A program made the translations under genes and the position numbers. Below are positions 7,160-13,490 of a stretch of 13,490 bases of DNA, piece after piece. The stretch is from JBEKJU01 sp050011095. Lineage in GTDB: Bacteria; Desulfobacterota; Syntrophorhabdia; Syntrophorhabdales; WCHB1-27. The first letter of the stretch is position 1, and each line of letters begins with the position of its first letter. The notes beneath the pieces were generated by a model. It had not been told where the DNA came from and ran no database searches. It saw only the letters and a program-made list of their open reading frames with translations. The stretch is taken from positions 1 through 13,490 of the forward strand of contig JBEKJU010000152.1 in the NCBI GenBank assembly GCA_050011095.1, in the 5' to 3' direction.

Positions 7160-7885
7160 CTAGAATTTTCCCAGTTCTAACAGTTTGTCGGCCATGGTTG
7201 CTTGCGACTGATCGATCTTCGAATACGATTCATAGGCCCGCAGCACCTGGATCATCAGCACCATTTCTTTCATGATATCGACGTTGGACGCTTCATAAGA
7301 GCCCTGGGCAACCGAGGAACTCTTGGCCGGAACAGGGGTATTGGCGTCGTTGGTGTTGACGAAGAGGCTGGCCCCGGTATTCCTCAGGTCCTTCTTGTCC
7401 GCGAAATCGACTACCTTCACCTTGTCCACGGGCACTTTGTCGACAAAGATCGATCCGTCTTTTTCTATCGTCACGTTCTTTCCATCGATGGTTATGTTGC
7501 CCCCGCTCTGGCCCATGACCGGGTAGCCGTCCTGGGTAATCAGCTGCTTGGCGCCGTTAAGCCTGAACTGGCCATTTCTCGTATAGAGGGGGCCGTTGGG
7601 TCCCGAGACCACGAAAAAGCCTTGCCCTTCTATCGCCAGATCGAGGGTGTTGCCCGTATGGATGACGGGGCCGTCAGAGAATTGTATATAGTTGTCCGGA
7701 TTGTTGACAGCGATCGCGGGGAGCTGATCGGGGCTCGACGCATCCTCGACCGTAATCGAACGGAAAGCAGACCCGACTGCCTTGAAGCCAGGCGTAAGGG
7801 CATTTGCCATATTGTTGGCGATAACTTCGAGCTTCTTTTCGTTGGCCGATTTCCCACCGATTGTGCTGAGGACGCCATTCAACAT
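7160..7885 (-). CDS. flgF: Flagellar rod protein FlgF
   Basis: FlgF is a rod subunit of the FlgF/FlgG/FlgE family. From the ATG at 7885 it has 241 residues, normal for the family. It shows the N-terminal helix KKLEVIANNMANALTPGFKA, the core DLAIEGQGFFVVSGPNGPLY followed by TRNGQF, and the C-terminal helix GSYEASNVDIMKEMVLMIQV followed by LRAYESYSKIDQSQATMADK. Calling it FlgF rather than a second FlgG rests on its place before flgG and its weaker match to the FlgG N-terminus. The frame is open upstream to GTG at 7939 and ATG at 7960. The extra residues (MVREREAVRHGDGPAGGTTI) look unlike a rod-protein N-terminus, so 7885 was chosen. It lacks any ribosome site and is almost at the predicted sigma-54 start point, suggesting a leaderless message or a misjudged start. 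Confidence 0.9.
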   Translation of the reverse strand: MLNGVLSTIGGKSANEKKLEVIANNMANALTPGFKAVGSAFRSITVEDASSPDQLPAIAVNNPDNYIQFSDGPVIHTGNTLDLAIEGQGFFVVSGPNGPLYTRNGQFRLNGAKQLITQDGYPVMGQSGGNITIDGKNVTIEKDGSIFVDKVPVDKVKVVDFADKKDLRNTGASLFVNTNDANTPVPAKSSSVAQGSYEASNVDIMKEMVLMIQVLRAYESYSKIDQSQATMADKLLELGKF

Positions 7886-7897
7886 AACGGCGTAATA

Positions 7898-7913
7898 TGC
7901 AATTGTTGTACCG
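7898..7913 (-). promoter_or_regulatory. Candidate sigma-54 (RpoN) promoter of the flg operon
   Basis: On the minus strand the bases are CGGTACAACAATTGCA. Compared with the -24/-12 consensus TGGCAC-R-N4-TTGCW, ten of the twelve defined positions match, including the essential GG and GC at the correct spacing and a perfect TTGCA. Sigma-54 drives rod and ring operons in many proteobacteria. The GC lies 13 bases before the flgF ATG, so the start point would fall at about 7887-7885. The match is good, but the missing leader is a caution. No enhancer-binding site was identified. Confidence 0.6.
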
Positions 7914-7983
7914 CCTGCCGGACCATCGCCATGTCGCACCGCCTCCCGCTCCCGCACCATTCGGGCCGAAGGCGTGGGTAGTA

Positions 7984-8100
7984 CGGCGGTGATGCGCCGA
8001 CGCAGGCGCGGGGCAACCCGCTTGCGGGTCAGGCTTTGCCACCAGAGGGGGCGACCGCGGCGGGTACCCGCGAAGTGGGTGTCACACAGTGGGTCGCGCT
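7984..8100. repeat. GC-rich segment with alternative hairpins upstream of flgF
   Basis: This stretch has no convincing reading frame and is full of short symmetries. CGGCG (7984-7988) pairs with CGCCG (7995-7999) around a six-base loop, and GCGCC (7994-7998) can pair with GGCGC (8005-8009). ACCCGC (8016-8021) and GCGGGT (8024-8029) form a tight hairpin; outside it GGCAA (8012-8016) can pair with TTGCC (8036-8040). GCGGGTACCCGC (8060-8071) is a perfect 12-base palindrome using the same six-mers. CGCGA (8069-8073) pairs with TCGCG (8094-8098), and AGTGGGT occurs twice (8074-8080, 8088-8094). It could be part of a dispersed repeat, an attenuator in read-through RNA, or both. Confidence 0.5.
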
Positions 8101-8130
8101 AAGTGGATGTCCCGGTAATTAAGGCTCGTC

Positions 8131-8270
8131 AGAAAATAAATGGGCCATCTGGCTCGTCTTTTTGTCCGCCCGCTTCGTTGCGAAAAGGTCATGTACATCC
8201 AGTACATTTGGCCTTTCCGCGCCTCGCCGATCGGGCAAAAATCCTTCGCCATCTGACTCATTTATTTCCT
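8131..8270. repeat. 140-base imperfect inverted repeat (MITE/REP-like)
   Basis: The two halves are imperfect reverse complements. The centre is ATGTAC (8191-8196), loop ATCCA, GTACAT (8202-8207). Outward, AAAGGTC (8184-8190) faces TTGGCCTTT (8208-8216). TTTTTGTCCG (8160-8169) faces CGGGCAAAAA (8232-8241). At the tips AAAATAAATG (8133-8142) faces CATTTATTTC (8259-8268). Agreement between the arms is roughly two thirds, with a few one-base gaps. It contains no coding frame worth calling. The form is that of a non-autonomous mobile repeat able to fold as one long hairpin in DNA or RNA. The family is not identified. Confidence 0.7.
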
Positions 8271-8603
8271 TCCGTCCTGAGCTTCAGGGCCGGACGGGAA
8301 GACGCCGCAAGCGGAGTGGATGGACGGGAAGGGGAATTTTTTTCCGCCTGGGCAATTTTTTCATATCGTGATCTCGAACCCTTCCGGTCCGTCCCCGGTT
8401 TCCTTGCGCGGCTGGTTATTTTCTTCCGGCCGGGGAGGCGTATGTGCGCGGGCGGGCACGGGGCGCTCGTGCTGCCTGTCGCGGTTCACGCGCCTTCTCA
8501 CGGAGGGGGGGTCATGCTGCCGCGAGTGGACCCACTGTCTGCCGACGCCTTCTATGGTCGTGACGGAATCATCGGAAAAACCTTTCACATCCATGGTTTC
8601 ACC
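8271..8603. other. Non-coding stretch downstream of cheW
   Basis: No recognisable gene lies in these roughly 330 bases. A small hairpin CCTGA-GCT-TCAGG (8276-8288) is embedded in a larger imperfect one (CTTCCGTCC at 8269-8277 against GGACGGGAAG at 8292-8301). Related GGACGGGAAGGGG (near 8322-8334) recurs, with an inverted imperfect copy near 8379-8395. There are T runs (about 8337-8343, 8356-8361) and a seven-G run (about 8504-8510). A minus-strand frame of 77 codons opens at 8594, nine bases after the cheW stop, behind AGGGTGA. It ends at 8361, and its Arg/Pro/His-rich product resembles no family I know. It could be a decayed gene end or chance. No clear rho-independent terminator for the che genes was found. 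Confidence 0.4.
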
Positions 8604-9119
8604 CTAGTTGTTTGCCGCCTTTTCCAGTTCTCTTCTGTCGCTCGCGGAAAAGACCCTCTTCAGTTCGAGGAGTATAAGAAGCCTGTTATCCAGCTTCCCC
8701 ACGCCTTCAATGTAATCGGACTCCACGCCGGCGACGAGCGCGGGCGGCGGTTCGACGGTGCTTTCGGAGATTCTCAGGACCTCGGACACCGAGTCCACGA
8801 TGAAGCCGAGGACCATTCCATCCAGTTCGACGACGATTATTCTTGTGGATTTATCGAAGGCCCTCTCTTCAAACCCGAGTCTCTTCCGGAGGTCGACTAT
8901 CGGGATGATCTTGCCCCGCAGGTTGATCACGCCCTCGACAAAGGGCGGGGCGTTCGGTATGCGGGTGATATCGATCATCTTGTTGATCTCCTGCACCTTC
9001 AATATGTCCACCCCGAACTCCTCGTTATTCAGCTTGAAAGTCACCAGTTGCCCTCTAGAGCACGGTCGGATAATACGCGAAGAACTTAAAAGTTGGACGG
9101 GCACGGGAATTTCCGCCAC
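8604..9119 (-). CDS. cheW: Chemotaxis coupling protein CheW
   Basis: CheW couples chemoreceptors to the CheA kinase in the cytoplasmic signalling array. From the chosen start it has 171 residues: a 24-residue N-terminal leader, then one CheW (SH3-like) domain with QLVTFKLNNEEFGVDILKVQ, EINKMIDITRIPNAPPFVEG, VINLRGKIIPIVDLRKRLGF, STRIIVVELDGMVLGFIVDS, VSEVLRISESTVEPPP and IEGVGKLDNRLLILLELKRV. No other domain is attached. The frame runs open back to 9173, but that would overlap cheA, and the first residues there (RFRTPTGRLRRCRRR) look non-native. A GTG at 9119-9117 has GGAG seven bases upstream and lies 16 bases after the cheA stop, so it is preferred. A GTG within the domain's first strand (at QLV) is unlikely because it would trim the fold. 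It is the last clear gene before the 0.7-kb gap. Confidence 0.94.
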   Translation of the reverse strand: MAEIPVPVQLLSSSRIIRPCSRGQLVTFKLNNEEFGVDILKVQEINKMIDITRIPNAPPFVEGVINLRGKIIPIVDLRKRLGFEERAFDKSTRIIVVELDGMVLGFIVDSVSEVLRISESTVEPPPALVAGVESDYIEGVGKLDNRLLILLELKRVFSASDRRELEKAANN

Positions 9120-9135
9120 AGTTCTTCTCCGACAC

Positions 9136-10929
9136 CTACGCAATCTTCCTGTTGGCGTTCTGAAGCGCTGCATGATTGATCATCGCGGACATGTCGAGGA
9201 TAAGGATGGCCCTCCCATCCCCCCTGATCGTCGCGCCTCCTATGCCTTTGATGTTCCCCAGAAATTCACCCAGCGGCTTGATCACCACTTCTTCCTGCCC
9301 CTCGACCGCACGCGCCTTGAGGCCGATCGTCCTTTCCCCGATATTGCAGATAATGACATACCTGTCCGCGTCTTCTGCCGCCCCGCGGCCGAAGACGCGC
9401 GCGAGGTCCACGACCGGAATGACCTTGTCCCTGAGCACGAGAACTTCCTTCTTGTCCACAGACTTTATGAGGCCCTCTTCGAGCCTGACAAGCTCCGTGA
9501 CGGTGTTTAAGGGAATGGCGAAGAGATCGTCGAACACCCTCACGATAAGGGCCCGCATTATTGCGAGGGTGAGGGGCAGCCTCAGGCTGAGCCTCGTCCA
9601 TCCGCCTTCCTCTGAATCTATGGAGACCTGGCCGTTCATCTTCTCGATGTTCGTCTTTACCACGTCCATACCCACGCCCCTGCCCGAGACGCTGGTCACC
9701 TTCCTGGCCGTGCTCAGTCCCGCGGCAAAGATAAGGTTCATGGCCTCCCGGGCCGGCAGGGAGGCGATCTCGCTTTCGCTTATCAATCCTCTTTCGCGGG
9801 CCTTTTCCTTTACCGCCTCCACGTTTATGCCCTTCCCGTCGTCGAATATCTCGATAATCACGTTGTTGCCTTCGTTATACGCCTTCAGGGAGAGAAAGCC
9901 CTTCCCCCGCTTCCCCTTTTTCGTCCTTTCTTCCGGTGTCCCGATCCCGTGATCGACCGAGTTTCTGATGATATGTATGAGCGGATCGTGGAGGTTCTCT
10001 ATCAGCGAGCGGTCCAATTCGGTCTCCTCGCCCTCCATGGTCAGCTCGATTTCCTTTCCGAACTCGGCGCACAGGTCCCTCACGAGCCTCGGCACCTTGG
10101 CAAAGAGCTTGCTTATCGGCACGAGTCTCGCCCGCATGACGGAGAGCTGCAGCTCGTTCGTGACCAATTCGATATAGTTCGTTATATCGGCGAGGTTGTC
10201 GAGTGCACTATTCCGTGCATCGCCTTTCTTTACCAGGGTGTTGAGCAGTGTGAGGCGGTTCTTGCCAAGCACGAGTTCCCCCGCCAGGTTCATCAGCTCG
10301 TCGAGCTTCTTGACATCTATCCTTATGGTGCTTGCTTCCTTAGGGGCCTGGGTTTTCTGTTTTTGCAAGGGGTCTTTCAGCTGACCGACGCCTTCGGCCT
10401 TCTCCTCGACGGACAGCGCGCCCGTCTCCTTGATGTTTTCCTGCCCCTCCCCTTTCTTTCCGGCACAGTTCCGCTCGTCCGCCCAGGCGGGGAGTGCCTG
10501 GCCCGGCATGTCGCCGGCCGCGCTCGCCTCCGGCTTTTTTAGGGTCTCCAGTTTCTCGATGGTGAAAGAGGTGTCGCTTTGCTCAGCCCCGCTGTCCTTG
10601 ATCTCTTCAAGAAGCGCTCTTATCAGATCGAGGGCCTCGAGGAGCACATCCGCCACCGACTGGTCCGGCGTCATGGTCCCCTTCCTCACCATGCCGAGTA
10701 TGTCTTCCGACCTGTGGGCGAGGGTCGACAGTGTGGTGTAACCAAGAAAGCTCGATGTGCCTTTGATCGTATGGACGGCCCTGAATATGCTGTTTATGAT
10801 CTCCTCGTCAGGGTTGTTCTCTATCGCAACGATATCCTGGATCGCCTTTTCAGCCAACTCATTCGCCTCGACGATAAACTCGTCGATGATCTCCTTCATC
10901 TCATCCTTTTCGGAAACTTTACTTTCCAT
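9136..10929 (-). CDS. cheA: Chemotaxis histidine kinase CheA
   Basis: CheA autophosphorylates in response to receptors and passes phosphate to CheY. The 597-residue protein starts with an HPt (P1) domain; the phosphorylated residue is His53 in FRAVHTIKGTSSFLGY. A variable, charged linker (about 133-200) follows without a clear P2 response-regulator-binding domain. P3, the dimerisation helices, begins at IRIDVKKLDELMNLAGELVL (about 202-265). P4, the ATPase, has an N box HIIRNSVDHGIGTPEER (319-335), G1 DDGKGI (363-368) and G2 GRGVGMDVVK (417-426). The C-terminal CheW-like P5 domain spans about 455-590. All catalytic boxes look intact, and there is no receiver domain. The ATG at 10929 overlaps the end of cheY by 11 bases, behind GGAGGG. 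The absent P2 could mean a divergent P2 or direct P1-CheY contact; this is inference. Confidence 0.97.
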   Translation of the reverse strand: MESKVSEKDEMKEIIDEFIVEANELAEKAIQDIVAIENNPDEEIINSIFRAVHTIKGTSSFLGYTTLSTLAHRSEDILGMVRKGTMTPDQSVADVLLEALDLIRALLEEIKDSGAEQSDTSFTIEKLETLKKPEASAAGDMPGQALPAWADERNCAGKKGEGQENIKETGALSVEEKAEGVGQLKDPLQKQKTQAPKEASTIRIDVKKLDELMNLAGELVLGKNRLTLLNTLVKKGDARNSALDNLADITNYIELVTNELQLSVMRARLVPISKLFAKVPRLVRDLCAEFGKEIELTMEGEETELDRSLIENLHDPLIHIIRNSVDHGIGTPEERTKKGKRGKGFLSLKAYNEGNNVIIEIFDDGKGINVEAVKEKARERGLISESEIASLPAREAMNLIFAAGLSTARKVTSVSGRGVGMDVVKTNIEKMNGQVSIDSEEGGWTRLSLRLPLTLAIMRALIVRVFDDLFAIPLNTVTELVRLEEGLIKSVDKKEVLVLRDKVIPVVDLARVFGRGAAEDADRYVIICNIGERTIGLKARAVEGQEEVVIKPLGEFLGNIKGIGGATIRGDGRAILILDMSAMINHAALQNANRKIA

Positions 10930-11299
10930 CAGGCCCTCCGCCTAAAAGACTCTCGATCTTGGTAAGAAGGACATCGGGTTGCACTGGCTTCGTAAGGAAC
11001 ATATTGATGCCAGCCCCGTAAGCCTCTTCTTTCAGCTCTTTGTCGTTTGTCGTCGTCAGCATTATCACCGGGAGGTCCAGATTGTAGTAGCTGTTCCTCA
11101 AGCTCTTGACAAAGGATATGCCATCCATATTCGGCATGTTGAGGTCGCATATTATGAGGTCGACCTCCGAGCCGCTCAGTTTCTCCATGGCATCCATGCC
11201 GTCTTCCGCCTCCTCGGTGACGTAGTTTTTCCGGCGCAGGACGTATCCTATCAACTTTCTTATGGTCGGGGAATCATCAACAATCAGAATGCGTTTCAT
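10919..11299 (-). CDS. cheY: Single-domain chemotaxis response regulator CheY
   Basis: The product is a 126-residue stand-alone receiver domain. The acidic pocket is Asp8-Asp9 (ILIVDDSPTIRKL), the phosphorylation site Asp52 (DLIICDLNMPNMDG), the switch Thr82 (VIMLTTTND) and the conserved Lys104 (FLTKPVQPD). No output domain follows. As the receiver next to cheA, it is the likely phosphate acceptor that binds the flagellar motor switch or acts on the array; the sequence alone does not decide between these. Another stand-alone receiver function is possible because such proteins are numerous. The ATG at 11299 lies two bases after the cheR stop, and the 3' end overlaps cheA by 11 bases, indicating coupled translation. 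Confidence 0.93.
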   Translation of the reverse strand: MKRILIVDDSPTIRKLIGYVLRRKNYVTEEAEDGMDAMEKLSGSEVDLIICDLNMPNMDGISFVKSLRNSYYNLDLPVIMLTTTNDKELKEEAYGAGINMFLTKPVQPDVLLTKIESLLGGGPDGK

Positions 11300-11301
11300 A
11301 G

Positions 11302-12129
11302 CTACCCCTTTTGATAGGCAATCGTACCGGGGAATATTAAAGGTCTGAACCCCCGTGAGATGTTGTGCAGGCTCTCAGCATGTCCTATCGTGAGGTACCC
11401 GCCTGGTTTCAGCGATTGATACAGATTGTCTATCACCTTCTTTTTCCCTTTCTCGTCAAAGTATATGAGCACGTTCCTGCAAAAAATAATATCCATCTGT
11501 CTATATTTTCGGTAGGAATCGGAATCCATTAAATTCAGAAAGTCGACGGTTACATATTTTTTTACCGTGTCGTTCAAGGCATAGAGGCTATTCTTCTGCA
11601 CGAAGTACTTCTTCAACACGGCCTTGTCCGTGTTTCTGACGCTGTAGTTCGTGAAGACCGCCTTCTTCGCGGATTCCAGGGCCTTTGAGCTGATGTCCGT
11701 CCCGTATATCGCGAAGGGTATGGGCCTGCCGAGTTGGGCTGCCAGCTCGAGCATCAGTATTGCCAGCGTATAGGGCTCCTCCCCTGTGGAACAGCCGGCG
11801 CTCCATATCTTCAATCCCCCTTCCAATCTGTGTCCGTTCAGGTAGTTTTTCTGCACGACAATTCTGAACGCATCGAGCTGGGGGGGATTTCTGAAGAAAC
11901 TCGTCTCATTCGTGGTGACGAGATCGAACAGCGCCGTCAGTTCCTGTCCCGTCTTCATTCCGCCGTATTTCAGATAGTAGTAATAATCCTCGAAGGAAGA
12001 AAGGCCCAGCTCCCCGAGTCTGTTGGTCAGCCTGCTTTCGAGAAGATACACCTTGTTCTCGGCAAAGTAGATGCCCGTCTTTTCATAGATGAAATCTCTG
12101 AGAAGGACAAACTCCTGGTTGGTCAGCAT
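11302..12129 (-). CDS. cheR: Chemoreceptor methyltransferase CheR
   Basis: CheR methylates glutamates of chemoreceptors using S-adenosylmethionine, setting adaptation. At 275 residues the length is normal. The N-terminal helical domain (about 1-75) ends in TTNETSFFRNPPQ, a CheR signature. The SAM-binding motif is IWSAGCSTGEEPYTLAI (108-124), the acidic residue of the next strand is in IYGTDISSKALESAKK (141-156), and DIIFCRNVLIYFDEKGKK (213-230) plus GGYLTIGHAESLHNIS complete the fold. No TPR or receiver extension is present. The ATG at 12129 overlaps the stop of the HEAT-repeat gene by seven bases, with GAGG four bases upstream. A cheB methylesterase partner is not in the window, so it must lie elsewhere or be absent. 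Confidence 0.96.
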   Translation of the reverse strand: MLTNQEFVLLRDFIYEKTGIYFAENKVYLLESRLTNRLGELGLSSFEDYYYYLKYGGMKTGQELTALFDLVTTNETSFFRNPPQLDAFRIVVQKNYLNGHRLEGGLKIWSAGCSTGEEPYTLAILMLELAAQLGRPIPFAIYGTDISSKALESAKKAVFTNYSVRNTDKAVLKKYFVQKNSLYALNDTVKKYVTVDFLNLMDSDSYRKYRQMDIIFCRNVLIYFDEKGKKKVIDNLYQSLKPGGYLTIGHAESLHNISRGFRPLIFPGTIAYQKG

Positions 12130-13490
12130 ACATCCTCGGATCGGGATAGTCTTCGAAGCGCCATCTGAGCGGCGCTTTTCACGTCCTGGTCAATGCTCTT
12201 GGTGAAGGGTCTTATGTGGGGAATCGCCCTCTTTTCATTCAGTTCCGAGAGGGCCTTCAGCCCGCCGATCTTGATGAGATTATTCTCGTCCGTCAGGGCG
12301 CTGACAAAAACGGGGAAGAGGGAGCGTTCCCTGAAGACCGCGAGGGCCGCGAGGGCGTGATACCGTGTCCACAGGGCCCGAAGGGGATCGAGAAACATCT
12401 CCACGAGGAGTTGCCTGAAGCCCGTCAATTTCTTCTCACCGATCACCTTGAGCACCTCGTTCGGGACATCGCCGCCCTTCAGTACCGTCCCGAAAAGATC
12501 GAGGTATTTTTCATCCTCGACAAGGTTCCCAATCACGCGGATAGCCGTCTGTCGCACCCTTTCGTCGGTGTCCCCTATCAGCCTTTCAAGGAAGGGAAAA
12601 TTCGTTTCCCCATCCAGGTGATTCGTAACGGCGAGATAGATCCTCTTATCATCGGCATTGCCATTCTTCACAAAACCGTCCATCACGGAAAGCGCCACAG
12701 GGAGGTCGAGCCGGAGCAGGGCGAGCAGGGCCTTTATCCTGACATCGGCAAAACCCTTCTTCACGGTGAGAAGGACGTCCGGGGTCAGCTCACGGAGGGA
12801 CATGGTGCCTGCGATCGCCACGGCCTCCGCCTGGAGGTGGCCGTCCGCGTCGTGCATGGCCTGACGGATAATCCTGTATCCGTTCCCGTTCGATATCCTG
12901 CCGAGCTGTTTCATGATCTCCCTCTTCGTCACGAGGGGTGACGAGCGAAACACGCCCAGGAGAAGCTGCTCGTCGATCCGGTGGCCCACGCCGCCGCACG
13001 CCCTGATCACGGGTAATCCGTATTCCTCCACGGAGAGGTACTCCTCTATGTTCCGGCTCCACACCTCTTTCAGCTCCATGAAGAGGTGTATGACATGGTC
13101 ATATGTCTCCGCGTCCGGGTCCATGTCCTTCGCAATGTCGAGCATGGCCCGCGCCGAAGCGGGATGTCTGAAATGGACGAGAAGGTCGATAACATTCAGG
13201 GACTTCCTCTTCTCCACCTTCAGGTAGTTCAACAGATCGGAGAGAAGGTCCGTCCCCATGACGGCGACCAGCCTCTGAAATATCTGCCCGTCCCCCTGCT
13301 CTATGATGACGCGCAGGAAGGTATTCTTTTTTTCCTTTTCAAGGTCGCTGATGAAGGCGACTATCTCGTCCACTATTCTGCTGTCCCGGAAGTTTATGAG
13401 CGCCTCGCACGCCGCGAGCGAGAGTTCCTCCCCACAGTTCTTGAAGACGTTCATGAGCGCGGGTACGGCCCGCCTGTTCCCTATCTTCCC
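12123..13490 (-). CDS. HEAT-repeat protein coupled to cheR, 5' end outside the window
   Basis: The frame is open from base 13490, so the 455 visible residues lack the true N-terminus. An ATG at 13454 is internal, because the codons before it already read GNRRAVPALMNVF, a HEAT-type helix start. The protein is built of helical HEAT/PBS-lyase-like repeats about 30-38 residues apart, for example LQAEAVAIAGTMSLRELTPD, DERVRQTAIRVIGNLVEDEK, WTRYHALAALAVFRERSLFP and LIKIGGLKALSELNEKRAIP. I estimate around ten repeats. No catalytic motif, signal peptide or membrane segment is visible. Such solenoids serve as protein-binding scaffolds. The seven-base overlap with cheR suggests a link to the chemosensory complex, but the function is unknown. 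HEAT-repeat proteins occur next to che genes in some other deltaproteobacterial-type clusters, to my recollection. Confidence 0.85.
   Translation of the reverse strand, partial: GKIGNRRAVPALMNVFKNCGEELSLAACEALINFRDSRIVDEIVAFISDLEKEKKNTFLRVIIEQGDGQIFQRLVAVMGTDLLSDLLNYLKVEKRKSLNVIDLLVHFRHPASARAMLDIAKDMDPDAETYDHVIHLFMELKEVWSRNIEEYLSVEEYGLPVIRACGGVGHRIDEQLLLGVFRSSPLVTKREIMKQLGRISNGNGYRIIRQAMHDADGHLQAEAVAIAGTMSLRELTPDVLLTVKKGFADVRIKALLALLRLDLPVALSVMDGFVKNGNADDKRIYLAVTNHLDGETNFPFLERLIGDTDERVRQTAIRVIGNLVEDEKYLDLFGTVLKGGDVPNEVLKVIGEKKLTGFRQLLVEMFLDPLRALWTRYHALAALAVFRERSLFPVFVSALTDENNLIKIGGLKALSELNEKRAIPHIRPFTKSIDQDVKSAAQMALRRLSRSEDVC

Noticed and set aside
7202..7981. Plus-strand frame of 259 codons
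   Set aside because: It is antisense to flgF almost end to end and has no family features.
7984..8045. Possible cyclic-di-GMP riboswitch before flgF, because the minus strand has GGCAAAGCC near a hairpin
   Set aside because: Only that short string fits. The conserved GGGCAAACC and GGUAG-type parts and the two-helix layout are not found, so the resemblance is probably chance.
8321..8395. Possible rho-independent terminator after cheW
   Set aside because: The GGACGGGAAGGGG / CCCTTCCGGTCCGTCC pairing is imperfect with a loop of about 45 bases, and no T tract directly follows on the minus strand.
7886..8603. CRISPR array, tRNA or integrase/attachment site in the gap
   Set aside because: No regular direct repeats with spacers, no cloverleaf, and no transposase or integrase motif were found in either strand.
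8103..9089. Plus-strand frame of 328 codons crossing the gap and running antisense to cheW
   Set aside because: More than half of it is the complement of cheW, the rest crosses the inverted repeat, and the product resembles no family.
9120..9173. Longer cheW beginning with ATG at 9173
   Set aside because: It would overlap the end of cheA by 38 bases and add an Arg-rich leader without a ribosome site; the GTG at 9119 has GGAG at good spacing.
12216..12941. Plus-strand frame of 241 codons
   Set aside because: It is antisense to the HEAT-repeat gene, which has a coherent repeat pattern and joins cheR.

Overview
The window is one co-directional block of motility and chemotaxis genes, all read from the minus strand (right to left). 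Outer-membrane L-ring (FlgH) and P-ring (FlgI) genes show a Gram-negative, flagellated bacterium. The moderately high GC content, the gene order flgF-G-A-H-I-J-M-N-K-L, a short FlgJ without a muramidase domain, and candidate sigma-54 and sigma-28 promoters suggest a deltaproteobacterial (Desulfobacterota-type) genome. The lineage is an inference from layout and protein style, not a database result.

In transcription order, the right-hand part (13490 to 8604) is a chemosensory operon: a HEAT-repeat protein running off the right edge, then cheR, cheY, cheA and cheW. Neighbours overlap or lie within about 16 bases, so they are probably translationally coupled. No receptor, cheB, cheC, cheD or cheZ is present in the window.

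A gap of about 720 bases without a convincing gene (7886-8603) follows. It holds a GC-rich segment with alternative hairpins (about 7984-8100), a 140-base imperfect inverted repeat centred on ATGTAC-5-GTACAT (8131-8270) that looks like a MITE/REP-type element, and a further structured stretch next to cheW. At its flgF edge lies a good sigma-54 (-24/-12) promoter match, so close to flgF that the transcript would be almost leaderless.

The left-hand part (7885 to 1) is the rod, ring and hook-junction operon: flgF and flgG (distal rod), flgA (P-ring chaperone), flgH (L ring), flgI (P ring), flgJ (rod-binding cap), flgM (anti-sigma-28), flgN (export chaperone), flgK and a truncated flgL (hook-filament junction). 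A near-consensus sigma-28 promoter sits on the flgJ stop codon and reads into flgM. It splits the run into an early basal-body half and a late flgMNKL half whose first product inhibits the same sigma factor.

The genes themselves are conserved families, and I do not see a wholly new system. The most unusual points are the promoter architecture, the repeat-filled gap, the duplicated hook-IN modules in FlgK, and the HEAT-repeat protein coupled to CheR.
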